NCBI GenBank assembly: GCA_021823905.1 | Contig: JAKALX010000172.1 | Coordinates: forward strand, 1 to 7,526 | Reading direction: 5' to 3' | Source: Chloroflexota bacterium | GTDB taxonomy: Bacteria > Chloroflexota > Dehalococcoidia > Tepidiformales > Tepidiformaceae | DNA length: 7,526 nucleotides | Shown: positions 1 to 6,634 of the stretch, one piece after another | How the letters are laid out: each line of letters opens with the position of its first letter | Numbering within the stretch: position 1 is the stretch's first letter | Notes under the pieces: model-generated | Databases searched by the model: none | Told to the model about the DNA's origin: nothing | Seen by the model: only the letters and a program-made list of their open reading frames with translations | Made by a program: the position numbers and the translations under genes

Positions 1-2655
1 CGGCACCGGCTCCACGATGTGCTGGTCGCGATCCGTCACCGCCGCACACTCGACACTTCGCACGAGCTCCGCCGCCCGAACTCGGAGTTCTACCTGAAAT
101 CGCCGGAGGAGATGGCGAAGCGTTTCGCGAACTGCCCCGAGGCGGTCGCCGGGACGCGACGGATCGCCGAGCGGTGCGTCTTCAACCTAGCGACCGATCT
201 GCCGTACAAACTTCCTGCTTTCCAGACACCCGAGGGCACCACGATGGACAGCCATCTCCGTGGGATCTGCGAGCGGGCGTTTCGAGAGAAATACGGCCCT
301 CGCGCCCCGGTAACCGAAGCCCAGCGTACGGACGCCCGCTACCGGCTCGACCGCGAGCTGTTCCTGATCGAGAAGCACCGGCTCGCGGGCTTTTTCCTCG
401 TCTACTGGGAGCTGCTCGAGCTGGCGGGCCAGGTGGCACACGAACTCCACGGGCGGCCGCGCAACCTTCGTCCCGATGAGCGGCCGGTGGCGCGAGGAAG
501 GGGATCGTCGGTGGCGTCGATCGTGTGCTACCTCATCGGTCTTTCCCACATCGACCCGGTGAAGTCCGAGCTCTACCTCGACCGGTTCCTGAACGAGGAG
601 CTGTACTCGCTGCCCGATATCGACCTCGACTTTCCCCGTGACATTCGCGACGAGCTGCTGAAGCGCGTGCCCGATCACTTTGGGCCCGAGCATGCGGCCC
701 TGGTGGCGGCGTTCCCGACCTATCGCTTCCGGAACGCGGTGCACGACGTCGGCAAAGTCCTGGGGCTGCCCGAGCCGTTGCTGACGCGGCTGACCAAACT
801 CGGCGGCGGAATGTATGCCGGTGCGGAGGCGATCGCCGAGGGGATGCGGCGCATCCCGGAGCTGCGGCCGGTGGCGAAATCACCCGCGTGGCGCAACCTC
901 GTGGAACTCGCCACCGAGCTGGAGGGCTTCCCCCGCCACCTCAGCCAGCACGTCGGAGGCATCGTCATCGCTTCCGAGCCGCTGTCGTCGATCGTGCCGG
1001 TCGAGCCCACGCGAATGGAGGGCCGCGTCGTCTGCCAGTGGGACAAGGACAGCGTCGACGATGCCCGTATGGTGAAGATCGACTTCCTCGCCCTGGGCAT
1101 GCTTTCGGCGGTGGACGAGTGCCTGGCGATGGTTGAGGAGACCAAGGGCATACGGCCAGACCTGGGCCGGATCGACCATGCCGATCCGGAGATCTTCGCC
1201 TCGATCCAGGAGGGCGACACGATCGGGCTCTTCCAGATCGAAAGCCGGGCGCAGATCCAGTCCCTGCCGCGGACGCAACCGGCGACAATCGACGACCTCG
1301 CGACGCAGGTGGCAATCATCCGGCCTGGGCCGATCATGGCCGGGGCCTTTACGCCCTACATGGAACGCCGGGCTCGGTACGCGCGCGGCGAGCCGATGGA
1401 AATCGACTACGGCCACCCCGAGCTGGCGAAGCCGTTGAAAGAAGTCCTCGGGCCAACGCTCGGGCACGTGCTCTACCAGGACCAGGTGCTCCAGGTGGCT
1501 ATCGCGGTCGCGGGCTTTTCGCCGGGCGAAGCTGACAGGCTCCGCCGGGCCATGAGCCGCAAACGTTCCCAGGAGGAGATGCAGGCCCTCTGCCGCCCGT
1601 TCTTCGAGCAGGCGCAAGCGCGGGGCTTCAGCGAGGCGGCGGTGGAGGCCGCCTGGAAGCGGATCGCGGCGTTCGCCGCCTTCGGCTTTCCAAAATCCCA
1701 CGCCGTGGCCTTTGCCCTGCTGGCCTACGAATCCGCATGGCTCCGGCGCACCTACCCCGCGGCGTACTATGCCTCGCTCATCAACAGCCAGCCGATGGGT
1801 TTCTACTCGGTGGAGACGCTCTGCAACGACGCGCGCGGCCACGGGCTGGAAGTGCGATTGCCGGATGTGAACGCGAGCCGGGAAGGCGCATGGCCCACGG
1901 ACGACGGCATCCAGCTCGGCCTTCGGCAGGTGACCCGGCTCGGCGGCGACTGGCGGACGCGGGCAAAAGGCGCCGCGGCACGTATCGTTGCGGTACGGAA
2001 CGAAGGCGGCCCGTTTGCGTCGCTGCACGACCTTGTAACGCGCGCGCAGCTGGACCATGACGAAGCGGAGGCGCTGATCCGCGCCGACGCCCTGGGCAGC
2101 TTCGGTCTCTCCCGCCGGGAGTTGCTCTGGCAACTGGGGTTGTTCGTCCCGCGGAGGGCGGCGCAACCGGCGCTGGCCCTGCCCACGGATCCCGATATGG
2201 TCGAGCTCCCGGCGCTCTCCGGCTGGGATGGCGTGCTCTGGGATTTCGACACGCTGGGGCTCTCGTCGACTCACCCGATGGCGCTGGTTCGCCCGCTGCT
2301 GCACGAAGGGATCGTGACCTCTCGCCACATCGGCGGGCCGCGAAACGAAAACCGCCTGCCGCAGGGGATGACGGTCCGCGCCGCGGGCATGGTGGTCTGC
2401 CGCCAGAAGCCGAGCACGCCCTCCGGGCTCATGTTCATGTCGCTCGAGGACGAACTGGGGCTGACGAACGCGGTTCTCTACCGCGAAGTGCAGGACCGCT
2501 ATCGCGAGCTGGTCTACGCAACCCCGTTCATCATCGTTGAGGGGACGATCGACAACGAACGCTCCGGTTTTCCCCACATCGTCGCAACGAAGCTCTACCG
2601 CTGCCCGCTGCCCTCCGGACACTCCCCAACGCCCACCAGCCACGACTTCGCCTGA
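1..2655 (+). CDS. dnaE2: Error-prone DNA polymerase III alpha subunit, DnaE2/ImuC type (5' truncated by window edge)
   Basis: Replicative-type (C family) DNA polymerase used for damage-induced translesion synthesis. The reading frame is open from base 1, so the GTG at 19 is an internal valine and the true start lies upstream. About 884 residues are visible; DnaE2 proteins are usually about 1,000-1,100 residues, so most of the N-terminal PHP domain is missing. Visible in order: the end of the PHP region (IRHRRTLDTSHELRRPN); the palm glycine/serine motif RGRGSS (493-510); the catalytic motif PDIDLDF (613-633), with aspartates matching E. coli DnaE D401 and D403; SQHVGG (943-960); the third catalytic aspartate in KIDFLALG (codon 1081-1083, D555 equivalent); the fingers segment around GFPKSHAVAFALLAYE; a helix-hairpin-helix region; and a C-terminal OB fold (about 2370-2620). 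The LINSQPMGFY stretch and the SHDFA ending favour DnaE2 over housekeeping DnaE. The polymerase triad is intact, so it is probably active. No imuA or imuB follows downstream; they may lie upstream. Confidence 0.93.
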   Translation, partial: RHRLHDVLVAIRHRRTLDTSHELRRPNSEFYLKSPEEMAKRFANCPEAVAGTRRIAERCVFNLATDLPYKLPAFQTPEGTTMDSHLRGICERAFREKYGPRAPVTEAQRTDARYRLDRELFLIEKHRLAGFFLVYWELLELAGQVAHELHGRPRNLRPDERPVARGRGSSVASIVCYLIGLSHIDPVKSELYLDRFLNEELYSLPDIDLDFPRDIRDELLKRVPDHFGPEHAALVAAFPTYRFRNAVHDVGKVLGLPEPLLTRLTKLGGGMYAGAEAIAEGMRRIPELRPVAKSPAWRNLVELATELEGFPRHLSQHVGGIVIASEPLSSIVPVEPTRMEGRVVCQWDKDSVDDARMVKIDFLALGMLSAVDECLAMVEETKGIRPDLGRIDHADPEIFASIQEGDTIGLFQIESRAQIQSLPRTQPATIDDLATQVAIIRPGPIMAGAFTPYMERRARYARGEPMEIDYGHPELAKPLKEVLGPTLGHVLYQDQVLQVAIAVAGFSPGEADRLRRAMSRKRSQEEMQALCRPFFEQAQARGFSEAAVEAAWKRIAAFAAFGFPKSHAVAFALLAYESAWLRRTYPAAYYASLINSQPMGFYSVETLCNDARGHGLEVRLPDVNASREGAWPTDDGIQLGLRQVTRLGGDWRTRAKGAAARIVAVRNEGGPFASLHDLVTRAQLDHDEAEALIRADALGSFGLSRRELLWQLGLFVPRRAAQPALALPTDPDMVELPALSGWDGVLWDFDTLGLSSTHPMALVRPLLHEGIVTSRHIGGPRNENRLPQGMTVRAAGMVVCRQKPSTPSGLMFMSLEDELGLTNAVLYREVQDRYRELVYATPFIIVEGTIDNERSGFPHIVATKLYRCPLPSGHSPTPTSHDFA

Positions 2656-2663
2656 ACCCCGTT

Positions 2664-2680
2664 TGGCCGGCAGCCGGTCA
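2664..2680 (+). terminator. Possible dnaE2 terminator hairpin (no U-tract)
   Basis: TGGCCGG-CAG-CCGGTCA can form a 7-bp stem (one G-U pair) with a 3-base loop, starting 8 bases after the dnaE2 stop codon. No run of T follows, so it is not a classical intrinsic terminator. It may be an L-shaped terminator of the kind proposed for GC-rich bacteria, an mRNA 3'-end protector, or chance in GC-rich DNA. Confidence 0.35.
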
Positions 2681-2833
2681 TGGCAACCGCTGCGATTCAC
2701 ACCCATGGGGACGAGCAGATGGCCGCTATTCACCGACGGTCGCATCGCTGCCACACCATTCGACGAGACCCGGCCGGAACATCCTTCTGGGCAGCTCATC
2801 GCTTCGAATGAGGTCCGTTGGATCCCAGGCTAA

Positions 2834-2845
2834 TCGACCTGTCGA
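2834..2845. promoter_or_regulatory. Inverted repeat upstream of the promoter, possible operator
   Basis: TCGAC-CT-GTCGA is a perfect 5+5 inverted repeat with a 2-base spacer, ending 15 bases before the -35 hexamer at 2861. The position suits an activator or repressor site for the transporter operon. The repeat is short and does not match a regulator site I can name; chance is a real alternative. Confidence 0.25.
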
Positions 2846-2860
2846 ATCTCACCAATTGAA

Positions 2861-2889
2861 TTGACCGGCGGATCTTGCGGTGCTAGAGT
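2861..2889 (+). promoter_or_regulatory. Sigma-70-type promoter with extended -10 for the transporter operon
   Basis: The -35 element TTGACC (2861-2866) matches five of six consensus bases. After exactly 17 bases comes the -10 element TAGAGT (2884-2889), four of six, preceded by TGC (2881-2883), which makes an extended -10. The predicted transcription start is near 2896, giving a leader of about 45 bases before the ATG at 2941. The optimal spacing and the position upstream of the first operon gene support it. An overlapping TTGAAT at 2856-2861 is worse spaced (22 bases). Confidence 0.65.
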
Positions 2890-2890
2890 C

Positions 2891-2909
2891 CGCCCCCGGG
2901 ACTGGGGCG
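2891..2909. repeat. GC-rich inverted repeat at the predicted transcription start
   Basis: CGCCCC (2891-2896) and GGGGCG (2904-2909) form a perfect 6-bp inverted repeat with a 7-base spacer. It sits across the predicted +1 position, so it would act as DNA (an operator) more readily than as a complete RNA hairpin. In DNA this GC-rich it could be coincidental. Confidence 0.25.
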
Positions 2910-2928
2910 CCCATCCTGGTCGCCAGTT

Positions 2929-2933
2929 AGGGG
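2929..2933 (+). promoter_or_regulatory. Ribosome binding site deciding the start of the binding protein
   Basis: AGGGG lies 7 bases before the ATG at 2941 but only 1 base before the in-frame ATG at 2935. The spacing therefore favours 2941 as the start codon, giving a protein beginning MHTANYW. Confidence 0.6.
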
Positions 2934-2940
2934 CATGTTC

Positions 2941-4665
2941 ATGCACACTGCGAACTACTGGACAAGAGAGAAGATCACCCGCCGGAAGTGGCTCGCAGCC
3001 GCGGGTGGCAGCGTCGCCGGTGTGTCCGCGCTCGGCCTTGTTGGGTGCGGAGACGATGGCGCGCCGTCCACCGGCAAGACGACGACTCCGGCCGCAGCCA
3101 ACAGCGCGAGCGCCGCGGCCGCTGCCCCAAAGCCTGGCGGCACGCTGACCATGCCGAGCATGACCGACCCCGCCACGTTCGACCCCTATACGAACCTCTC
3201 CTACAACAGCCAGGAGTTCGCGGGCAGCGTCTACAGCCGGCTGTTGAAACCAAAGACCGGAGACGGTATCGCACCGGCCGAACTGGTCGTCGCGCCTGAC
3301 CTGGCGTTGTCGCACGAGATCCCGGATGGCGGGCTGACCGTCACGTTCAAGCTCCGGCCGAACGTGAAATTCCACGAGACAGCACCCGTGAACGGTCGGG
3401 CGTTCACGTCCGAAGACGCGAAGTTCTCCTTCGAACGGTATCTCGCAATGGGCCAGCAGCGTACGGCATTTGGAGCAGTGGACCGGTTGGAGGCGCCTGA
3501 CCCGGCCACGCTGGTTTTCAAGCTCAAGAAGCCCAACGCCGCCTTCCTCACGTACGTCACCTGGGGGAGCTACGTCTGGATAATGCCGAAGGAAACGATC
3601 GGCAACGACAACAAGCACCCTGAGGGGCCGCCGCACATCGGGACCGGGCCATACGTTTTCGACCAGTACACGCCTGCGACGGCCGCCAGTTTCAAGAAGA
3701 ACCCCAATTACTTCCTGCCCGGGCAGCCGTACATTCAGGAACTGCGCCGCATCATTGTCCCCGATTCGTCCACGATTCGCGCAAGCTTCCGCTCGGGCCA
3801 GATCGACGTCCTGACCTGGAACACGGCCATCGGTGAGCCGGATATCGACTCGGTACGGAAGGCGAACGCCAACGCCAACTATGTAGGATTCCCATCGTTC
3901 AGCCTTGAGACCTTCTATTTTGGCGAGACGATTACCGAGCCGCCGTTCAAAGACGAGCGTGTCCGCCAGGCGGTCTCCATGGCAATCGACAGGGATGCGT
4001 TGCTGCAAGTTTCGTCTAACGGCAAGGGAGAGTGGTCGACCCTCTTCCCCGCCAAGTTCAGCCCGTGGTGGCTCGACCCGCGCGGCAAGGACTTCGGGCC
4101 GTCGGCCAAGTACTTCAAACGCGACATGAAAGCCGCGAAGGAACTCCTGGCCGGAGCAGGCTACCCCAACGGACTGGATACCGACCTGAACGTGACGTTC
4201 GACTACGGCGCCGAGGCCAAGGAGCGCTACGAACTCGTAGCGGCGATGCTGAAAGACGTCGGGATCCGGGCGACGTTGAAGTCGAAGGAGTACGCGGCCT
4301 ACCAGTCCACCACCAGCGTCGGGAAGTTCACCGGCCTGGCCTATGGACCCTATGCCGTCTATCCCGACCCGGATGGGTTCCTCGCAACCTATTGGCGCTC
4401 CTCAAGCCCACGGCGGAAGTCAAAATGGGTGGACCCTGAGTTGGACGCGCTCATCGAGAAGCAATCCACATCGTTCGATGCCGAACAACGAAAACAAGCG
4501 GTGTGGGAGATCCAGCGGCGTGTGGCGGAAAAGTCCTACGCTCCGGCAGGCGTGAATGGCATTAGTTACATTGCCAACCAGCCCTGGGTGAAGAACTACT
4601 ATCACAGCATCGATTACGGAGCGCCGTCCAACTCCGTGGTGAATGCATGGATCGATCGTGGTTAG
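2941..4665 (+). CDS. ABC transporter solute-binding lipoprotein, family 5 (peptide/nickel/opine type), Tat-like signal
   Basis: Extracytoplasmic receptor that captures a solute and hands it to the permease pair encoded next to it; 574 residues, within the usual range for SBP family 5 (DppA/OppA-like). The N-terminus has a twin-arginine-like motif TRRKWL (residues 13-18), a short hydrophobic stretch, and a lipobox LVGC with lipidation cysteine C36 (codon 3046-3048), so the protein is probably exported folded by Tat and anchored in the membrane by lipid. An Ala/Ser/Pro/Thr-rich linker (about 38-66) follows. Then come the family 5 features: GGTLTM (67-72), the signature region FKLRPNVKFHETAPVNGRAF with SEDAKFSFERYL (about 136-168), HIGTGPYVF (232-240), and DERVRQAVSMAIDRDAL (338-354). 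The C-terminal lobe ends near NAWIDRG. The start at 2941 was chosen on ribosome binding site spacing. The substrate cannot be read from sequence: peptides, opines, nickel complexes, glutathione and other small organics are all bound by this family. Confidence 0.9.
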   Translation: MHTANYWTREKITRRKWLAAAGGSVAGVSALGLVGCGDDGAPSTGKTTTPAAANSASAAAAAPKPGGTLTMPSMTDPATFDPYTNLSYNSQEFAGSVYSRLLKPKTGDGIAPAELVVAPDLALSHEIPDGGLTVTFKLRPNVKFHETAPVNGRAFTSEDAKFSFERYLAMGQQRTAFGAVDRLEAPDPATLVFKLKKPNAAFLTYVTWGSYVWIMPKETIGNDNKHPEGPPHIGTGPYVFDQYTPATAASFKKNPNYFLPGQPYIQELRRIIVPDSSTIRASFRSGQIDVLTWNTAIGEPDIDSVRKANANANYVGFPSFSLETFYFGETITEPPFKDERVRQAVSMAIDRDALLQVSSNGKGEWSTLFPAKFSPWWLDPRGKDFGPSAKYFKRDMKAAKELLAGAGYPNGLDTDLNVTFDYGAEAKERYELVAAMLKDVGIRATLKSKEYAAYQSTTSVGKFTGLAYGPYAVYPDPDGFLATYWRSSSPRRKSKWVDPELDALIEKQSTSFDAEQRKQAVWEIQRRVAEKSYAPAGVNGISYIANQPWVKNYYHSIDYGAPSNSVVNAWIDRG

Positions 4666-4667
4666 AA

Positions 4668-4728
4668 GGGTTGCCCGGGGCCCCTGCGACGGAGCCTCGC
4701 CTTTCGCGGCGTGTCGGAGGGCAATCCC
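4668..4728 (+). promoter_or_regulatory. Intercistronic nested stem-loop between binding protein and permease genes
   Basis: The 111-base gap after the binding-protein stop can fold: GGGTTGCCC (4668-4676) pairs with GGGCAATCCC (4719-4728) over 9 bp with one bulged T; inside it CGAC (4687-4690) pairs with GTCG (4713-4716), and CGCC (4698-4701) with GGCG (4708-4711) around a 6-base loop. No T-run follows, so it is not an intrinsic terminator. Such structures between binding-protein and permease genes are known to protect upstream mRNA from 3' exonucleases and so raise receptor levels over channel levels. That role here is inferred from position and pairing by eye. Confidence 0.4.
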
Positions 4729-4765
4729 CCCGGTTGGCCGCGGCCAGTAGCCAGCCACCAACCCG

Positions 4766-4771
4766 AAGGAG
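4766..4771 (+). promoter_or_regulatory. Ribosome binding site deciding the start of the first permease
   Basis: AAGGAG stands 5 bases before the ATG at 4777. The longer in-frame alternative, GTG at 4711, overlaps the predicted stem-loop and would add 22 residues of poor similarity to permeases, so 4777 is preferred. Confidence 0.8.
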
Positions 4772-4776
4772 CAGCC

Positions 4777-5724
4777 ATGGGCGCCTACTTCCTGCGCCGG
4801 GCGTTGCTGGGAGTGCCAACACTCATCGGCGTGACGATCTTGGCGTTCGCGTTGCTCCGGCTGATGCCGGGCGACGTGGTGGCGGCGATCCTGGGAGAAA
4901 ACACTGCCTATGCCAAGGACGCCGATCAGCTTCGGGAGAAGCTGGGGCTTAACGATCCCGTGCCCCTCCAGTACGGGAAATGGATGGCGAAACTTGCGCA
5001 TGGCGACCTCGGGACATCGCTTCGCACCGGCCGTTCAATCACGAGCGAAGTGCGAGTGCGCCTGCCCGTGACGGTAGAACTCGGGATGCTGGCCATGTTT
5101 TTCTCCATGCTTGTGGCGTTGCCCGTAGGCGTCATTTCGGCGGTGCGCCAGGATACGGCTATTGATTACGCGGCGCGTGGAATGGCGGTCGCGATGCTTG
5201 CCGTTCCTTCGTTCTGGCTCGCCGTCATGGTAATCACCTGGCCCTCGGTTTGGTGGCAATGGTCTCCACCGGTGAGCTACACCAACCTTTGGGAGAACCC
5301 GCGCGCCAACCTGAGCCAGGTTGTGATACCGGCGCTCATCCTCGGGACAGCCGCCGCGGGCTCCGTCATGCGGATGACGCGGACGCAAATGCTCGACGTA
5401 TTGCGCCAGGACTACGTTCGGACAGCGTGGGCGAAAGGGCTGCGGGAAAGGGAGGTCATCCTCCGGCACGCCCTTCGAAACGCGTTTATCCCCATTATTA
5501 CCGTGATTGGCCTCCAAGTCCCCGTGCTCATTAGCGGCACGGTCGTGCTCGAAAACGTATTTGCTATCCCCGGGATGGGGCGATTCCTACTGGAGGCGAT
5601 TTCCACGCGCGACTATGCGGTCGTACAGGCCATCGTGCTGATGCTGTCGGTAGTGGTTGTGATCACGAATATCTTGGTTGACGCGATCTACGCCATCATC
5701 GATCCCCGCGTGCGGTATTCATGA
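4777..5724 (+). CDS. ABC transporter permease, DppB/OppB family
   Basis: Inner-membrane channel subunit that pairs with the permease encoded next, for import of the solute delivered by the lipoprotein upstream; 315 residues, typical for the family. The N-terminus FLRRALLGVPTLIGVTILAF begins the first membrane helix, followed by RLMPGDVV. A periplasmic segment contains LREKLGLNDPVPLQYGKW and GDLGTSLRTGRSI (76-88). Further hydrophobic helices lie near residues 100-122, 135-156, 183-196, 238-258 and 286-306. The cytoplasmic EAA coupling loop, which contacts the ATPase, is YVRTAWAKG (213-221) followed by LRHALRNAFIP (229-239). The protein ends IIDPRVRYS, as DppB proteins commonly do. It is probably cotranscribed with the binding protein from the promoter at 2861. 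The next gene starts 10 bases after the stop. Confidence 0.93.
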   Translation: MGAYFLRRALLGVPTLIGVTILAFALLRLMPGDVVAAILGENTAYAKDADQLREKLGLNDPVPLQYGKWMAKLAHGDLGTSLRTGRSITSEVRVRLPVTVELGMLAMFFSMLVALPVGVISAVRQDTAIDYAARGMAVAMLAVPSFWLAVMVITWPSVWWQWSPPVSYTNLWENPRANLSQVVIPALILGTAAAGSVMRMTRTQMLDVLRQDYVRTAWAKGLREREVILRHALRNAFIPIITVIGLQVPVLISGTVVLENVFAIPGMGRFLLEAISTRDYAVVQAIVLMLSVVVVITNILVDAIYAIIDPRVRYS

Positions 5725-5729
5725 AGGGG
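5724..5729 (+). promoter_or_regulatory. Ribosome binding site deciding the GTG start of the second permease
   Basis: AAGGGG begins on the last base of the preceding stop codon and stands 5 bases before GTG at 5735. The alternative in-frame TTG at 5678 would overlap the upstream gene by 47 bases and lacks a visible ribosome binding site. Confidence 0.65.
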
Positions 5730-5734
5730 AAATC

Positions 5735-6634
5735 GTGGTAACACCCGATTCGCTGGCCCTGTCGTTGCCAACGGCGGGGGGCGCCGCGGGAGCCTGGCAC
5801 GCGGTGGTCTCCTTCGGACGCAGGAAGCCTGTGGCCGCCGTGAGCGCGTTTGTGATCCTGCTCTTGCTGACGGTCGCCGTGTTCGCGCCCCAGATCGCCC
5901 GCTATCCCTATGATGAGCCGCACGTCCGTGACCGGCTGCAGGGACCGTCGGTCAGCTATTGGCTCGGCACAGACGGCACCGGCCGCGACACCTTCAGCCG
6001 CCTCGTCTACGGCGCTCGCGTCACGATGATCGTGAGCGTCGGCGCGGTGGTGCTGGCCACTGTCGTCGCGGGGACGATTGGCATCGTCACCGGCTACTTC
6101 GGCGGCCTTGTCGACACGGCTGTCCAACGGCTCGTGGATGTCTGGATGTCGCTGCCAGGTCTCGTGCTGATCATCAGCGTCGTGGCGGTGTTTGGGACGG
6201 GGATAACGCAGTTACTCGTGATCCTGGGGTTTGTCTTTGCGGGCGGGACTTCACGCGTCATACGAAGCGCTACGATAACGATCCGCAGTAGCGTCTACAT
6301 CGAAGCGGCGCATGCGGTGGGAGCGCCGCACGTGCGGGTGATGCTCCGCTACATCCTGCCCAACGTTCTCCCCACCATGATCGTGGTTGCCACCGTGCAA
6401 CTCGGTGCCGTCATCCTTGTGGAATCCGCTCTCAGCTTCCTCGGTTATGGCGTGCCGCCGCCCTTCCCCTCGTGGGGGGCGATGCTGAACACGAGCACCA
6501 CACAACACATGCTCAAGCAGCCGATGCTCTCTGTGTGGCCGGGGTTGGCAATTACCTGCACGGTCTTCAGCTTCAACATGCTGGGGGACGGACTTCGCGA
6601 TGTGCTCGACCCGCGCATGCGGGGGAGCCGGTGA
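5735..6634 (+). CDS. ABC transporter permease, DppC/OppC family
   Basis: Second inner-membrane channel subunit, partner of the DppB-like protein; 299 residues from the GTG start. After a short polar N-terminus and FGRRKP (27-32), the first membrane helix spans about 34-55. The family hallmark WLGTDGTGRDTFSRLVYGAR (76-95) follows. Further helices lie at about 97-120, 140-156, 158-172, 212-236 and 266-284. The EAA loop facing the ATPase is YIEAAHAVGA (188-197) followed by LRYILPNVLP (204-213). ESALSFLGYGVPPPFPSWG (230-248) and the ending LRDVLDPRMRGSR are also standard. It lies 10 bases after the first permease, and its TGA overlaps the next ATG, so all four genes look like one operon. No ATPase subunit (DppD/DppF) is present in the window; it may lie beyond the CoA-transferase or elsewhere in the genome. 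Confidence 0.93.
   Translation: MVTPDSLALSLPTAGGAAGAWHAVVSFGRRKPVAAVSAFVILLLLTVAVFAPQIARYPYDEPHVRDRLQGPSVSYWLGTDGTGRDTFSRLVYGARVTMIVSVGAVVLATVVAGTIGIVTGYFGGLVDTAVQRLVDVWMSLPGLVLIISVVAVFGTGITQLLVILGFVFAGGTSRVIRSATITIRSSVYIEAAHAVGAPHVRVMLRYILPNVLPTMIVVATVQLGAVILVESALSFLGYGVPPPFPSWGAMLNTSTTQHMLKQPMLSVWPGLAITCTVFSFNMLGDGLRDVLDPRMRGSR
6622..6627 (+). promoter_or_regulatory. Ribosome binding site inside the permease gene, for the coupled CoA-transferase
   Basis: GGGGAG lies in the last codons of the second permease, 6 bases before ATG 6634. The stop TGA (6632-6634) and this ATG share one base (TGATG), a typical arrangement for translational coupling by reinitiation. An in-frame GTG at 6631 is a less well spaced alternative start. 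Confidence 0.7.

Larger units (their letters stand above)
2656..2940. other. Intergenic region between dnaE2 and the transporter operon
   Basis: This 285-base gap separates two transcription units. It holds a hairpin just after the dnaE2 stop, about 150 bases with no recognisable gene, a 12-bp inverted repeat, a promoter, a GC-rich inverted repeat at the predicted transcription start, and a ribosome binding site. Short reading frames exist in the middle (for example 2680-2811, 43 codons), but none has a convincing ribosome binding site or a recognisable product. Confidence 0.8.

Noticed and set aside
880..2799. A 639-codon open frame on the minus strand across dnaE2
   Set aside because: Its translation is rich in Arg, Gly and Pro with no recognisable domain. 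It is antisense to a clearly conserved polymerase and is expected from GC-rich codon use.
2680..2811. Short + strand frame of 43 codons (MATAAIHTHGDEQ...) in the intergenic region
   Set aside because: No ribosome binding site at good spacing, no recognisable motif, and it overlaps other equally open short frames.
2830..4008. A 392-codon minus-strand frame opposite the binding protein
   Set aside because: Antisense to well-conserved family 5 motifs, with low-complexity Arg/Val/Gly content; a shadow of codon bias.
4677..4684. GGGGCCCC palindrome
   Set aside because: It has no loop of its own and lies inside the larger intercistronic structure; not reported as a separate site.
4711..4776. Longer GTG start for the first permease
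   Set aside because: The added 22 residues are Pro-rich and unlike the family, and a strong AAGGAG site serves ATG 4777.
5678..5734. Longer TTG start for the second permease
   Set aside because: It would overlap the upstream gene by 47 bases, lacks a ribosome binding site, and adds residues unlike DppC N-termini.
5721..5741. ATGA overlap at the end of the first permease, suggesting a start at ATG 5721
   Set aside because: That frame stops after six codons (MKGKSW). The real second permease uses the GTG at 5735 in another frame.
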